Assembly: GCA_013377095.1 (NCBI GenBank)
Contig: JACAAY010000013.1
Coordinates: forward strand, 1 to 64,000
Direction: 5' to 3'
From: Desulfuromonadales bacterium
Lineage (GTDB): Bacteria > Desulfobacterota > Desulfuromonadia > Geobacterales > Pseudopelobacteraceae
DNA length: 64,000 bases
Below are positions 52,265 to 63,225 of this stretch, piece after piece. Position numbers and translations under genes: made by a program. Positions within the stretch are counted from its first letter, which is position 1; every line of letters starts with the position of its first letter. Below the pieces are notes generated by a model. That model had not been told where the DNA came from, did no database searches, and saw only the letters and a program-made list of their open reading frames with translations.

Positions 52265-54127
52265 CTACTCCCCGGTGGAAATATTGGCCCCCACGGCAAA
52301 ACGCTTGATCTTGCGGGTGGTTGTCTTGGGGAACTCGTCCTCTCGAATGGTGAATTTCCGCACCCGCTTGTAATCGGCCAGGGTGCTGCAGGCGGCCTGC
52401 ACCTCGCTACGCAGCAGAGCCTCCACATCCCCTACACTCAGAGGGCAGTTGCCCAGCTTGCGGCAGTGATCTTCCAGCGCCTCCTGGCTGGGATAGATCA
52501 TGGCATGGATCTCTTCCTCGGCCGGTCCCACACGATGACCATAGACCATCACCTCAGCGATGAAGTGGCTCTTGAGCAGTTCGATTTCAACCTCCTCGGG
52601 ATAGACGTTCTTGCCGTTGGGGGTAACGATCAGGTTCTTTACCCGGCCACAGATCGTCAAAAAACCGTCACTATCCAGTCGCCCCAGATCACCGGTGCGG
52701 TACCAGCCATCGTTCAGTACCTCGGCCGTGGCCTGGGGGTTGTTGTAATAACCGAGCATGATATTCGGCCCCTTGACCACGATCTCTCCCACTCCGTCCT
52801 GATTGGGGTCATCGATGCGCACCGTCACCCCCCTCAGGGGAAGACCGACGGTCCCGAGACGCTTGTTCCCCGGCTGTTCGGCGCTGAGGACTGGAGAGGT
52901 CTCGGTGATGCCATACCCCTGGTACAGGGTCAGGCCGACCCTGGAGAGTCCCTTGGCAATGGCGGGGTCAAGGGCTGCGCCACCGCTGACGAAAAAGGTG
53001 CCCGCGCCAAAGGCTCGGCGTACTTTTGAGGTAACCAGGCCACGCACAAGCGGGAGGGAGAAGAGTGTCCGTGACAGCTTTTTCGATTCGATATTCTTCA
53101 TGATCCGATCCAGCAGCATGCGGTACACCGCCGGAACCCCCAGAAAGAAAGTCGGCTTGACCTCGGCCAGATTCTCACCCAGTTTTTTCAGCGATTCGCA
53201 AAACGTGACCCTGCCCCCCAGGGAAAGTGGCAACAGCACCCCGCAGACCTGTTCAAAGACATGGTTGATGGGCAGAAACGAGAGGGTATGTATGCTGCTG
53301 TCCAGCCCGAAGTGCACACCGGTCTCCAGGATATTGGAAACGATATTGGCGTGGCTGAGCATGGCGCCCTTGGCGCGCCCGGTGGTGCCCGAGGTATACA
53401 GGATCACCGCCGGGTCCTGTGGCTGACGCGGCTTCTCCGGAAGAGGGGCGCTGTGCAAGAGGGTATCCAGCGGCAATAACCTTCCCTCATGGGTGAGTTT
53501 TGTGCGTACCGCTTCGATGGCAGCAAAGGGGTCTGTGCCATTCCTCTGCTCGCCCCTGGCAGAGACGGGGACGCATACCAGCCGATAAAACTCACGGGCC
53601 GCCGTTTCCAGACGCTGGACCCGCTCATGGGGAACCTTCAACGCAACCGTCAGGTCACGCCATTCGTCCAGCAGTATCGACAGGTTCTGGGACACAAGCG
53701 CATCGCTGCGATCCCTGGCAACGGATGTCAGCATGACAATCCGTTCCAGCGACGTGATCTGCGGTACAATCTCAAGCAACAGGTCCAGGCTGGGAGGGGC
53801 CGTAAAGATCACCCGCGCCTGACAACTGGACAGGATGTGGCGCAACTCGGCGCTTTTCAGTTCCTTGTCGATCGGAACCACCACTCCGCCTGCCTTGAGG
53901 ATGGCCAGATAGGCCGCAACCCAGTGGGGCGATGATGGCGCCAGCAGCGCCGCATGGTCGCCCGCCTTGAAGCCGCCTTTGAGCAGTCCGGCAGCAATCT
54001 GGTCCGAAAGTTGCCAGAGGGTGCCGTAGGTCATCTCCTGCCAGCTGCCCGCCACTTTGTGGCGCAAGGCGGGAAGGTCACCGTTTATGCGGCAGCTTTC
54101 CCTGATCAGTGAATCAATGGTATGCAT
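52265..54127 (-). CDS. Long-chain acyl-CoA synthetase (AMP-binding)
   Basis: A 620-residue AMP-forming ligase that activates fatty acids as CoA thioesters. The ATP-binding motif ILYTSGTTGRAKGAML, the GYGITETSPVLS segment and YRTGDLGRLDSDGFL are present, and TTRKIKRF near the end carries the C-terminal domain lysine. Length is that of the FadD15-like group. The ATG at 54127 is chosen because similarity begins there (MHTIDSLIRES). It is divergent from gltX. Confidence 0.9.
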   Translation of the reverse strand: MHTIDSLIRESCRINGDLPALRHKVAGSWQEMTYGTLWQLSDQIAAGLLKGGFKAGDHAALLAPSSPHWVAAYLAILKAGGVVVPIDKELKSAELRHILSSCQARVIFTAPPSLDLLLEIVPQITSLERIVMLTSVARDRSDALVSQNLSILLDEWRDLTVALKVPHERVQRLETAAREFYRLVCVPVSARGEQRNGTDPFAAIEAVRTKLTHEGRLLPLDTLLHSAPLPEKPRQPQDPAVILYTSGTTGRAKGAMLSHANIVSNILETGVHFGLDSSIHTLSFLPINHVFEQVCGVLLPLSLGGRVTFCESLKKLGENLAEVKPTFFLGVPAVYRMLLDRIMKNIESKKLSRTLFSLPLVRGLVTSKVRRAFGAGTFFVSGGAALDPAIAKGLSRVGLTLYQGYGITETSPVLSAEQPGNKRLGTVGLPLRGVTVRIDDPNQDGVGEIVVKGPNIMLGYYNNPQATAEVLNDGWYRTGDLGRLDSDGFLTICGRVKNLIVTPNGKNVYPEEVEIELLKSHFIAEVMVYGHRVGPAEEEIHAMIYPSQEALEDHCRKLGNCPLSVGDVEALLRSEVQAACSTLADYKRVRKFTIREDEFPKTTTRKIKRFAVGANISTGE

Positions 54128-54300
54128 GTGGTTCTCCAGGTGCTGGAAATGGCGCATACTATCATGATAATTTGCCCGGATGTCAAAGCCTAAAGCAGGG
54201 CGGCCCCAGAGAAAATGCTTTTTGGGACCGTCTGCAAATGCTATAGTGTCCGGTCGCATATTAATCGCAAGCCTGTACGGCTTTTCAGAGGAGATACAGC

Positions 54301-55710
54301 ATGTCCGACGTTCGTGTCCGTTTTGCGCCCAGCCCCACCGGTTACCTGCATGTGGGAGGCGCCCGCACCGCCCTGTTCAACTGGCTGCTGGCCAGAAAAC
54401 AGGGGGGGACCTTTATCCTGCGTATCGAGGACACCGATGTGGAGCGCTCCACCCAGGAATCGGTGGACGCCATCCTGCAGGGAATGGAGTGGCTGGGGCT
54501 GGACTGGGATGAAGGCCCCTTCTACCAGACGGATAACTTTCCGCTCTACAAGGAGTATGTGCAGAAGCTGCTGACCGAGGGCAAGGCCTACCGCTGCTAC
54601 TGCTCGGCCGAAGAGCTGGAGGCAAAACGGGAGCTGGCCATGAAGGAGGGGCGCAAGCCCAAATACGACGGTTCCTGCCGCAACCGGGCCGAACAGTCCG
54701 AAGACAAACCGCACTGTGTCCGCTTCCGCGCACCCCAGGACGGAGGAGCGACCTCCTTTGTCGACCTGATCAAGGGAACCATCACCTTTCCCAACGATGA
54801 ACTGGATGACCTGATCATCCAGCGCAGCGACGGCACACCGACCTATAATTTCTGCGTAGTGATCGATGATGTCATCATGAAAATTACGACCGTCATCCGC
54901 GGCGATGACCATGTCAACAACACCCCCCGCCAGGTACAGCTCTACCAGGCGCTCGGTTTTCCCGCTCCGCAATTCGCCCACGTTCCCATGATCCTGGGGA
55001 GTGACAAGGCCCGCCTTTCCAAGCGCCACGGCGCCACCAGCGTGATCGCCTACCGCGACATGGGCTTCCTGCCCGAGGCGCTGATGAATTACCTGGTGCG
55101 CCTGGGATGGAGTCACGGTGACGACGAGATCTTCAGCCGCGAAGAGATGATCGAAAAATTCGACATCACCAACGTGGGGCGCTCTCCCGGCGTTTTCAAT
55201 CCCGACAAACTGCTCTGGCTGAACGCCCACTACATCAAGTGTGGTGACCCGCAACGCCTGGCCGATCTGCTGATCCCCTTCCTGAAAAAACGGGGCGTCG
55301 ATCCCGCTATCGGCGGCCCGCAATTGGTCGAGGTGATCAAAACCCTGCAGGAGCGAGCCCGCACCATGCTGGAGATGGCCGACTCGGCCCTGTTCTACTA
55401 CCACGCGCCCGAATCCTACGACAAAGCAGCTCTGGCCAAGTTTGACACGGAACAGCTACTGGCGGTCTATGGCGCGGTCATGGAAAAACTGGCTGCCTCC
55501 CCGGCAACCACGGCAGCTGAATTCGACGCACTCTTCAAGGAACTCTGCACCGAAAATGGATGGAAAATGCCCCAGGTAGGCCAACCGGTTCGCATCGCCC
55601 TCTCGGGAGGAACCCAGGCCCCCGGAATCGGCGAGATCGTCGTGACCCTGGGGAAAGAAGAAACCATCCGGCGCATCCAGCGGGCGCGGGAGGTTGTGGG
55701 GAAGAGATAA
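54301..55710 (+). CDS. gltX: Glutamyl-tRNA synthetase
   Basis: A 469-residue class I aminoacyl-tRNA synthetase. The HIGH-type motif is in [15 protein letters not shown] and the KMSKS-type motif is [11 protein letters not shown]. Four cysteine/histidine positions (CYCSAEE region, then CRNR) correspond to the zinc-binding insert of some GluRS enzymes. Length is typical. GAGGAG precedes the ATG. Whether it also charges tRNA-Gln depends on the presence of gatCAB, which is not in the window. Confidence 0.97.
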   Translation: MSDVRVRFAPSPTGYLHVGGARTALFNWLLARKQGGTFILRIEDTDVERSTQESVDAILQGMEWLGLDWDEGPFYQTDNFPLYKEYVQKLLTEGKAYRCYCSAEELEAKRELAMKEGRKPKYDGSCRNRAEQSEDKPHCVRFRAPQDGGATSFVDLIKGTITFPNDELDDLIIQRSDGTPTYNFCVVIDDVIMKITTVIRGDDHVNNTPRQVQLYQALGFPAPQFAHVPMILGSDKARLSKRHGATSVIAYRDMGFLPEALMNYLVRLGWSHGDDEIFSREEMIEKFDITNVGRSPGVFNPDKLLWLNAHYIKCGDPQRLADLLIPFLKKRGVDPAIGGPQLVEVIKTLQERARTMLEMADSALFYYHAPESYDKAALAKFDTEQLLAVYGAVMEKLAASPATTAAEFDALFKELCTENGWKMPQVGQPVRIALSGGTQAPGIGEIVVTLGKEETIRRIQRAREVVGKR

Positions 55711-55719
55711 ACACGACAG

Positions 55720-55745
55720 GAGCGGCGGCAACGCCGCTCTTTTTG
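55720..55745 (+). terminator. Terminator after gltX
   Basis: GAGCGGCG pairs with CGCCGCTC around a GCAA-type loop, then five T. Confidence 0.9.
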
Positions 55746-55906
55746 TTTGTGCTGTGCCTGCCGAATGTTTTTGCTCCAAACCGTGGTCAGTTACAAACGT
55801 CATACTGTACAATTCCCTAAATAACCCTGGTTTTCCTGGCCTGGCGGATGAAGGAGCAACCGATCTGAAGGTCCAGCGACAGGATATTTCTCGCGATGAA
55901 GAATAA

Positions 55907-56230
55907 CCCGTCACGATCACAACAAATGAACGTGCACCACTCATCACAGAACTTCGTGGCCTCATCCAGTCAGCGCACCACACCGTCGCTACCTTGGTCA
56001 ATACTCTTCAAGTGCTGACAAACTTCGAGATCGGTCGGCGGATTGTGGAGCATGAGCAAAAGGGAGCGGAACGGGCGGCATATGGTGCGGAACTGCTCTA
56101 AGAGCTGTCTGCGAGGATACCTGAGGAATCCGGAAGAGGGTATTCAGTAAGAAATGTGCGTAGCTTTCGTTCCTTCTTCCTCTTGGAGACGTTTTTTGAT
56201 AATCCTGAACAGCTTGGAATATGGCCGTAA
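55907..56230 (+). pseudogene. Broken YhcG/DUF1016 N-terminal gene fragment
   Basis: One plus-strand frame reads ELRGLIQSAHHTVATLV, then FEIGRRIVEHEQKGAERAAY and GAELL, then a TAA (56099-56101), and carries on in the same frame with ELSARIPEESGRGYSVRNVR and a second stop at 56228. This is the N-terminal domain of the YhcG/DUF1016 family of putative nucleases. It has no convincing start, an internal stop and no catalytic C-terminus, so it is a remnant. The rest of 55746-56315 holds only a GC-rich hairpin near 56272-56299. Confidence 0.7.
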
Positions 56231-56315
56231 AGCTTGAGTCGCAGGCGGTAATCAAGGGGTAGAAAAGTGCGGCGCCGAAGCCTGGGACACCTCCGGCGCG
56301 CTCATTAAATCAGTA

Positions 56316-59300
56316 TCAATTCTGGTCAAGCATCTCCCGCACCGTCTTGAGCAGCTCGAAAGGCTTTACCGGCTTGGTCATAAACCCGGTCTCGTCCACG
56401 AGAATGCCTCTTTCCGCAAGGTTTTCCTTTGTATAGCCGCTCATGAACAAAACTTTCATATCGGGACGGATTTTCCTGATTTTCTCGCAGAGGGCTTTCC
56501 CGTCAATGTTCGGCATAATTACATCTGAGACAACGAAATCCACTTCCGACCTGTGCTCCATGAACCTGTCGAGGGCGTCTTCACCGTCAAACGCTTCTAT
56601 CACCCTGTATCCGGCCTCTTCAAGGATCATTTTGTACGTTTCCCGTACCGTCACCTCATCCTCGACAAGGAGTATGATTTCCGTTCCTCCGGAAGGGGCT
56701 CCTGCCTCCAGGGCCCAGTGCGTCTCATTGATCTCTTCATTAATGAGCGGCAGAAATATCCTGAACGTCGTCCCCCTCCCGATTTCCGAGCTTACGGTGA
56801 TGCAGCCGTCATGCTGCTGGATGATCCCGAATACAATGGCCATCCCGAGCCCCGTTCCCTTGCCCACTTCTTTCGTAGTGTAGAACGGCTCGAAGATCCT
56901 CTTCCTGGTCTCCTCATCCATCCCGAGCCCGGTGTCCGTGACGGAAACGCAGCCGTAATTCCCGGCTTCTCCGAAGCCATGCGCATGGACAAATCTCTCG
57001 TTCATGATGGCGGGAGAAACTTCGATCGCAAGGCTGCCCCCCCTGGGCATGGCGTCCTTGGCGTTGTTAACCAGATTCACGAGCACCTGCTCGATCTGTC
57101 CCTTGTCCGCCATGACGATCAGATTCCCCCCGGCAACCGTTGTCGTGAAGTCGATATCTTTGGGGAGAAGCCTTCTCTGCAGCTTTTCAAAACCCAGCAC
57201 GATTCCGCACAGGTCCATGGGCTTTGCATGCAGGACCTGCCTCCTGCTGAAGGTGAGAAGCCCCCTGGTAAGCTCGGCTGCACTGTCGGTTACCGTCAAA
57301 ACCTGCTCGACAAAATACCGCAGCGGGCTATCCTTCTCCATCCGCCTGAGAATGATTTCGGTGTAGCCCATAATTGCCGTTAGCATATTGTTGAAGTCGT
57401 GGGCAATGCCACCGGCAAGCTGCCCAATCGCCTCCATCTTCTGAGACTGGTAAAGTTGGGCTGCGAGAAGTTTTCGCTCCTCTTCGGCCTTCCTCCGTTC
57501 GGTGATGTCGTGGGCAACATGCACACTCCCGATCAGCTTTTCCGCGGAATCGTAGACAGGTGAGGTGGTCACGATAAAATCTCCGCCAAGGCTTTCAACG
57601 CTTACCTCCGCCGTGTGCTCCCGGCAATCTGCCAACGTTCGCGTATGGGGGCAGAAGGATGGGGGGGCTTCCGTCTTATGTATAACCGCGTAACAGACCT
57701 GCCCGGCGCACTCTGCCGGTGTAACCCCCAATCGGTCTGCCATGGCTTTATTGGCCTGCACGATTCTGAAATCCGTATCGATGATCGCGATCAGGTCCGG
57801 TACGGCATCAAAAGTCCGCTTCCACCGCTCGGTTACCTGAAAAAGCCTTTCCTCCGATCTCTTGCGCTCCGTAACATCAATAATCGTCCCCAAGATGGAG
57901 GTACGCCCCTGGTGCAAGGCACGGGAACCGAATGCCTCGACAATGCGGATCGAGCCGTCTTTACGAGTTATATGGAATTCATGGTGAGTAAACTCGATCT
58001 CGCCAACCGTTCTGCGTCGAATGCTATCAAGTACGCGGTCCCTGTCTTCCGGCGTCAGCAAATCAGCGGGTCCAAGTCTGTCAATTATTTCCTCGGAGGC
58101 ATAACCGGATAATTCCACAAATGCCGGGTTGACATAGCGGAAAAGACCGTCCTGAATGATGTACACGCCAACAAACGACTTTTCGGTGAGGGTCCGGAAG
58201 AGTTCTTCCGATTCGCGAAGAACCTTCTCCATACGTTTGCGCTCGGTAATGTCGCGTACGAGAGAAATAATGAAGCGTGTTCCCCTTAGCTCCAATAGGC
58301 GGGTACTCACCTCCACCGGAATGCTCCGGCCGTCTTTGGCAATCTGCGTCGTTTCGAAGACCGCATGCCCGTCTTTCAGGAGCCGCCCCATAGACAGTGT
58401 AATCCTGTCGCGGCAATGGGAATCGTCGAGTTCTATCGGGCTCATCCGGGCAAGCTCTTCCCTGCTGTATCCGAGCAGCCTGCATGCCACCTCGTTCACC
58501 TGTAAGAAAGGGCCGGGCATGTCGTCTTCAGTGATTTCGTGAATGAAAACCGCATCGTTTGCGCTCTCGATCAAAGCCCGGTATTTTTCCTCGCTGGCGC
58601 TCAATTCGGCGGTGCGCTCACAGACCTTTTTCTCCAGGGTGTCATGGGCAATCCGGAGTGCTTCTTCCGTCTGCTTCAAGTCCCTGAAAATAAGATCAAA
58701 AGGTTCTTTGAGCCCGGTAACCAGCAGAGCCCGGTAGATGAGATAAAAAGCCGCAAGCTTCAGAAGATGGCCGAGCATGTTGGCAAAGCCGTACACACTG
58801 AAATACGCGGAGAAGGATAACTCCGAAACCACCGTGCAGGCTATGGACGTTATGATGAGAATGTAAACCATGTCTTTGAAACTTGTCCGCACTCTGTGGA
58901 AGAGAATCAGCGAGAAGACAAGCATGGCGCTGATGGCGTATTCAGCGATGACCTTAAAAAGGGTTAGCCCTTTACCTTCCACATAGCAGTCCGGAAAATT
59001 GCCCGAAAACACCAACACCACGATCATTGAGACAGCCGCGAAATTTGCTCCGCACAGGAAGTACTCACTGATTCTGCGCCTGGCAAAAACGGGTGCAATG
59101 CAGAGGATTGCAGCCTGAATGAAACGCGCAGCTATCCAGAGCTGGGTAGGGAGATTGGCGCCATAGCCCGGGAATACATTCATTCCCTTATAGGTGAGGG
59201 TATGGAGCAGATCAATGGCCGCAATGAATGCATAGCCGATGCAGATAAACTTGAGACAATCGTTGTTCAGGAATCTGCGGGTGTTCCAGGCGAGAATAAA

Positions 59301-59459
59301 GAGAGTGAAGGCGATCGAGATTGTCGTGATCTCGATAAGGCTGTGAAACAGCGGATAACTGAAGAGGCTGCTGGAGTAAAGCCCCAGGATAATGGCCATG
59401 AATATGCAGCCGTAAGAGATCATTTCCTTTCTACCACTGTCCAGCATCCTGATCTCCAT
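56316..59459 (-). CDS. Hybrid sensor histidine kinase: MASE3-like sensor, three PAS, HisKA, HATPase, receiver
   Basis: A protein of about 1047 residues. The N-terminal 240 residues contain seven or so hydrophobic helices and resemble the MASE3 membrane sensor. Then come three PAS domains, two of them ending in DITERK-type junctions, the phosphorylated histidine in GGIAHDFNNML, the ATPase N and G boxes (NLVNNAKDAMPRGG, DTGLGMDE, GKGTGLGMAIV), and a receiver with aspartate in VVSDVIMPNIDG. No response regulator gene is adjacent. The start is uncertain: GTG at 59492, ATG at 59459 or ATG at 59447 are all possible. Confidence 0.9.
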   Translation of the reverse strand: MEIRMLDSGRKEMISYGCIFMAIILGLYSSSLFSYPLFHSLIEITTISIAFTLFILAWNTRRFLNNDCLKFICIGYAFIAAIDLLHTLTYKGMNVFPGYGANLPTQLWIAARFIQAAILCIAPVFARRRISEYFLCGANFAAVSMIVVLVFSGNFPDCYVEGKGLTLFKVIAEYAISAMLVFSLILFHRVRTSFKDMVYILIITSIACTVVSELSFSAYFSVYGFANMLGHLLKLAAFYLIYRALLVTGLKEPFDLIFRDLKQTEEALRIAHDTLEKKVCERTAELSASEEKYRALIESANDAVFIHEITEDDMPGPFLQVNEVACRLLGYSREELARMSPIELDDSHCRDRITLSMGRLLKDGHAVFETTQIAKDGRSIPVEVSTRLLELRGTRFIISLVRDITERKRMEKVLRESEELFRTLTEKSFVGVYIIQDGLFRYVNPAFVELSGYASEEIIDRLGPADLLTPEDRDRVLDSIRRRTVGEIEFTHHEFHITRKDGSIRIVEAFGSRALHQGRTSILGTIIDVTERKRSEERLFQVTERWKRTFDAVPDLIAIIDTDFRIVQANKAMADRLGVTPAECAGQVCYAVIHKTEAPPSFCPHTRTLADCREHTAEVSVESLGGDFIVTTSPVYDSAEKLIGSVHVAHDITERRKAEEERKLLAAQLYQSQKMEAIGQLAGGIAHDFNNMLTAIMGYTEIILRRMEKDSPLRYFVEQVLTVTDSAAELTRGLLTFSRRQVLHAKPMDLCGIVLGFEKLQRRLLPKDIDFTTTVAGGNLIVMADKGQIEQVLVNLVNNAKDAMPRGGSLAIEVSPAIMNERFVHAHGFGEAGNYGCVSVTDTGLGMDEETRKRIFEPFYTTKEVGKGTGLGMAIVFGIIQQHDGCITVSSEIGRGTTFRIFLPLINEEINETHWALEAGAPSGGTEIILLVEDEVTVRETYKMILEEAGYRVIEAFDGEDALDRFMEHRSEVDFVVSDVIMPNIDGKALCEKIRKIRPDMKVLFMSGYTKENLAERGILVDETGFMTKPVKPFELLKTVREMLDQN

Positions 59460-59764
59460 TTCCTCCCCTGCGGGGATGAGTGAGAGCGTCACATTTCAGA
59501 TTTGATGTGTGATGTCGCGGGATCGGTTGCCTGCACCATTCTTTAATCATACTGCAACTCGTTGATAAAACAATTTTTACATCGCTGTGCGCCCGGCATC
59601 ATCCAATCCCTGCTGCCCATGTTGCAGCCTGCTTGACAGGGATAACTCATCACCTTATCATCCGAACGCACGTAATAGAGTATCGGCGCGGCTTTCGCGA
59701 CAATGAAACAATCGTGGAGATAGCCTTCTGCCAAGGTATCGGGAAACGACCTACGGAGCCTGAC

Positions 59765-61885
59765 ATGTCCATCTTCACCCTGAAAACAGACTACACCCCC
59801 CGCGGCGACCAGCCTACGGCCATTGCCGAACTGACCGAGGGCATCGAGCGCGGTGACCAGCACCAGGTGCTGCTGGGAGTGACCGGGTCGGGCAAGACCT
59901 TTACCGTGGCCAACGTGATAGCCGCCACGGGCCGACCGGCCCTGGTGCTGGCGCCCAACAAGACCCTGGCGGCCCAGCTTTACGGAGAAATGAAGGAACT
60001 CTTCCCGGATAATGCGGTGGAGTTTTTCGTTTCCTATTACGACTACTACCAGCCGGAAGCCTACATCCCCTCCAGCGACACCTTCATCGAAAAAGACTCC
60101 GCCATCAACGACGAGATCGACAAGATGCGCCACTCGGCCACCCGCAGCCTGCTGACCCGCAGCGACGTGATCATCGTAGCCTCGGTTTCCTGCATCTATG
60201 GTATCGGTTCGCCCGAGGCTTACGCCAGTTTGCACATCTTCTTCCGCCAGGGCGAAGAGTACGGCCGCGACACCCTGCTGCAAAAACTGGTTGCCATCCA
60301 GTACGAACGCAACGACATGGATTTCCACCGCGGTACCTTCCGGGTGCGTGGAGACGTAATCGAGGTCTTTCCCGCCTATGACAATGACAAGGCACTGCGG
60401 ATCGAATTCTTCGGCGACGAGGTAGAGACCATCAGCGAAATCGACCCATTGCGGGGTGTGGTGCTGCAACGGCTGACAAAATGCGCCATCTATCCGGCCT
60501 CCCACTATGTCTCGACCCGCGAGACCCTGGAGCGGGCCGTGGAGCAGATCCGGGTCGATCTGGGGGAACGTATCCGCCACTTCCGCAGCGAGAACATGCT
60601 GCTGGAAGCCCAGCGCATCGAGCAGCGCACCTTTTTCGATATCGAGATGATGGAGGAGATGGGCTTCTGTCAGGGGATTGAAAACTACTCGCGCTACTTT
60701 GACGGCCGTGAACCGGGCGAGCCCCCCTACACCCTGATCGACTACTTCCCCGATGATTTTGTGCTGTTCGTGGATGAATCGCACATCAGCATCCCCCAGG
60801 TGGGCGGCATGTACCGGGGTGACCGCAGCCGCAAGGAGACCCTGGTCAACTACGGCTTCCGTTTGCCGGCGGCGCTGGATAACCGTCCGCTCAATTTCGG
60901 CGAATTCGAAGCGCGCATCAGGCAGGCGGTGTATGTTTCAGCCACCCCGTCTGACTATGAGATGCAGAAGAGTGGCGGCGTGTTCGTGGAGCAGGTCATC
61001 CGCCCCACCGGGCTGGTGGACCCGCTGATCGAGGTACGGCCGGTGACGGCGGGACGGCAAATCCCCCTAAATCCCCCTTTGTCAAAGGGGGACTTACCTT
61101 CAACTACAATCGTAAGTGATAATCCTGCTCCCCCCTTTGAAAAAGGGGGGTCGGGGGGGATTTTAGCCGGCCAGGTGGACGACCTGCTGCACGAGGTTCG
61201 GGAAACCGTGGCCGGTGGCGAGCGGGTGCTGGTGACCACCCTGACCAAACGCATGGCCGAGGAGTTGACCAACTATTACCGTGAGCTGGGCGTTCGGATC
61301 AGGTATCTGCACTCCGATATCGTCACCATCGAGCGGATGCAGATCCTGCGCGATCTGCGCATGGGTGAATTCGACGTACTGGTAGGGATCAACCTGCTAC
61401 GGGAGGGGCTGGATCTTCCGGAGGTCTCACTGGTGGCCATCCTGGATGCTGACAAGGAGGGTTTCCTGCGCTCAACCCGCTCACTGATCCAGACCTGCGG
61501 CCGCGCCGCCCGCAACGTCAATGGCCGGGTGCTGATGTACGCCGACAGCATTACGCGCTCCATGCAGGCCTGTATCGACGAGACCCAGCGGCGGCGGGAA
61601 AAGCAGCTGGCCTGGAACCTCGAGCACGGCATCACCCCGGAAACCATCAAGAAGAGCATGGGGAGCATCCTGGGATCCATCGAGGAAAAGGACTACTACA
61701 CTCCACCGACCGGTGTTGCCGAGGCGGGCGAGGAGTACGGGATTGCCCCCAAGGATATCCCCAAGACCATCAAAAAACTGCGCAAGGAGATGCTGGGGGC
61801 GGCCAAGCAGCTGGACTTCGAAAAGGCGGCGGAACTGCGCGACCGGGTCAAGAAGCTGGAAGAGATGGAGCTGGCGCTGCGGTGA
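59765..61885 (+). CDS. uvrB: Excinuclease ABC subunit B
   Basis: UvrB, the damage-verifying helicase-like subunit of excision repair. Walker A is [12 protein letters not shown], the beta-hairpin region is [20 protein letters not shown], the Walker B region is [13 protein letters not shown], and the UVR domain ends the protein ([20 protein letters not shown]). It is 706 residues, over 30 more than usual. The excess is an in-frame insertion at about residues 430-467 ([11 protein letters not shown]...[10 protein letters not shown]) between VRPVTAG and QVDDLL. The ATG at 59765 follows ACGGAG. The next gene overlaps its stop. Confidence 0.96.
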   Translation: MSIFTLKTDYTPRGDQPTAIAELTEGIERGDQHQVLLGVTGSGKTFTVANVIAATGRPALVLAPNKTLAAQLYGEMKELFPDNAVEFFVSYYDYYQPEAYIPSSDTFIEKDSAINDEIDKMRHSATRSLLTRSDVIIVASVSCIYGIGSPEAYASLHIFFRQGEEYGRDTLLQKLVAIQYERNDMDFHRGTFRVRGDVIEVFPAYDNDKALRIEFFGDEVETISEIDPLRGVVLQRLTKCAIYPASHYVSTRETLERAVEQIRVDLGERIRHFRSENMLLEAQRIEQRTFFDIEMMEEMGFCQGIENYSRYFDGREPGEPPYTLIDYFPDDFVLFVDESHISIPQVGGMYRGDRSRKETLVNYGFRLPAALDNRPLNFGEFEARIRQAVYVSATPSDYEMQKSGGVFVEQVIRPTGLVDPLIEVRPVTAGRQIPLNPPLSKGDLPSTTIVSDNPAPPFEKGGSGGILAGQVDDLLHEVRETVAGGERVLVTTLTKRMAEELTNYYRELGVRIRYLHSDIVTIERMQILRDLRMGEFDVLVGINLLREGLDLPEVSLVAILDADKEGFLRSTRSLIQTCGRAARNVNGRVLMYADSITRSMQACIDETQRRREKQLAWNLEHGITPETIKKSMGSILGSIEEKDYYTPPTGVAEAGEEYGIAPKDIPKTIKKLRKEMLGAAKQLDFEKAAELRDRVKKLEEMELALR
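61059..61163. repeat. Palindromic repeat element inserted in frame within uvrB
   Basis: A roughly 105-base inverted repeat: AAATCCCCCTAAATCCCCCT at the left is matched by the complement at the right (GGGGGG...GGGGGGATTT), and each arm itself folds (CCCCCTTTGTCAAAGGGGG). It encodes the peptides NPPLSKGD and [10 protein letters not shown] inside UvrB. It belongs to a different repeat family from the one in uvrA. The 36-base centre has no similarity to the arms. Confidence 0.8.
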
Positions 61886-62748
61886 AACTGAATCCCGAAC
61901 GGCTCAGCCGCCAGTATCATCAAACCGGCACCTTGACTCCAAAAGTGACGGACGCTTTTCGGCAGACCATCTACGACCGGTATCACGCCAATCCCCGCCC
62001 CATGCCGTGGCGTGAAACCCACGACCCGTACCCTATCCTGGTGTCTGAGGTCATGCTGCAGCAGACCCAAGTGGAACGGGTAAAAGCCAAGTATGCCCAG
62101 TTTCTGACCTTCTTTCCCACCCTTGCCGATCTGGCGGCCGCCCCCCTGGAAGTGGTGCTGCGGGTCTGGCAGGGACTGGGGTACAACCGCCGCGCCATTG
62201 CCCTGAAACGTTGCGCCGAAGATATCGTCACCCGCTACAACGGACTCTTTCCTGAAACCATCGCTGAGCTGGAATCCCTGCCCGGCATCGGTCCCTACAC
62301 GGCTCGGGCCGTGTCAGCCTTTGCCTTTGGTGTGGCTGAGCCATTCATCGAAACCAACATCCGCACTGTCGTTATCCACTTCTTCTTCCATGGACGGGAA
62401 AACATCCATGACCGTATGATCATGCCGCTGGTAGCGGAAACCCTGGACCACGGCAACCCGCGCGAATGGTATTACGCCCTGATGGATTACGGCGTGATGC
62501 TCAAACAGCTGCACCCCAACCCGAGCCGCCGCAGCAGTCACCATATTCGCCAGTCTCCCTTCAAGGGTTCCAACCGCGAACTGCGTAGCCGCATGCTGCG
62601 GGCCATACTCGATCAGCCCGGCATAACAACACGGGAATTGACAGACCTGCTGTCAGCCGACGAGGCCGTGGTGGTAAAGAATCTGGGAGCACTGGCGCGG
62701 GAAGGGTTTGCGGATCAGCGGGGGGAAGGGTTCGTGGTCAGAGATTAA
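61882..62748 (+). CDS. MutY-like HhH-GPD DNA glycosylase without Fe-S cluster
   Basis: A 288-residue protein of the endonuclease III superfamily. The MutY-type glutamate lies in [13 protein letters not shown] (E56), and the helix-hairpin-helix is [12 protein letters not shown]. At the catalytic aspartate position it has glutamate (E157 in FIETNIRTV). There is no [4Fe-4S] cysteine set; only one cysteine occurs in the whole protein. The C-terminal 80 residues look like a winged helix ([20 protein letters not shown]) instead of the MutY Nudix-like domain. A GTG start overlaps the uvrB stop (GTGA). The substrate is uncertain. Confidence 0.82.
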   Translation: MKLNPERLSRQYHQTGTLTPKVTDAFRQTIYDRYHANPRPMPWRETHDPYPILVSEVMLQQTQVERVKAKYAQFLTFFPTLADLAAAPLEVVLRVWQGLGYNRRAIALKRCAEDIVTRYNGLFPETIAELESLPGIGPYTARAVSAFAFGVAEPFIETNIRTVVIHFFFHGRENIHDRMIMPLVAETLDHGNPREWYYALMDYGVMLKQLHPNPSRRSSHHIRQSPFKGSNRELRSRMLRAILDQPGITTRELTDLLSADEAVVVKNLGALAREGFADQRGEGFVVRD

Positions 62749-62805
62749 CAGGGGAGACATCCGCCCCGGACGTCTCCACAGCGGTTTCCTGCAAAACGGT
62801 GTACA

Positions 62806-63225
62806 TCAGTGCAAGCCCTGGCCGGTGGCGGTCATGACCAGTTTGCCATGTTTAACCCCCTTGACACCGATCAGCTCATCGGAAATCTGCTTGATCTCCC
62901 GCGCCTTACCGCGTATTACCAGGACTTCCAGACAGTTGTGCGCATCCAGATGAACGTGCAGCGTTGAAATGATTTGATGGTGATGTACGTGCTGATGTTC
63001 GGTCAACTTGTCCGAAAGATCGCGCACATGATGGTTGTACACCAGGGTCACGGTGCCGACCATCTCCTCCTCTCCATTTTCCCACTTGACGTCGATCAGG
63101 GCGGCGCGGATGAGATCGCGTAACGCCTCGGAGCGGTTGGCATAGCCCTTATCTTCAATGTGCTTGTCAAAACTATCCAGCAATTTTGAATCAATCGAGA
63201 TTCCGAATCGAATGGTATCACTCAT
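62806..63225 (-). CDS. nikR: Nickel-responsive regulator NikR
   Basis: A 139-residue ribbon-helix-helix repressor that senses nickel. The N-terminal [17 protein letters not shown] is the DNA-binding strand and helix. The nickel site is formed by histidines and a cysteine in [18 protein letters not shown], as in known NikR, within the ACT-like C-terminal domain. It would control nickel uptake for the hydrogenases; no transporter gene is adjacent. The ATG at 63225 follows a G-run ribosome site. Confidence 0.94.
   Translation of the reverse strand: MSDTIRFGISIDSKLLDSFDKHIEDKGYANRSEALRDLIRAALIDVKWENGEEEMVGTVTLVYNHHVRDLSDKLTEHQHVHHHQIISTLHVHLDAHNCLEVLVIRGKAREIKQISDELIGVKGVKHGKLVMTATGQGLH

Noticed and set aside
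59543-60784. Long reading frame opposite uvrB (413 codons)
   Set aside because: It mirrors the codons of a certain gene, has no family motif and is a product of GC-rich codon use. Similar long antisense frames opposite fdhA, gltX, uvrA, the hydrogenase large subunit and the molybdopterin oxidoreductase were rejected for the same reason.
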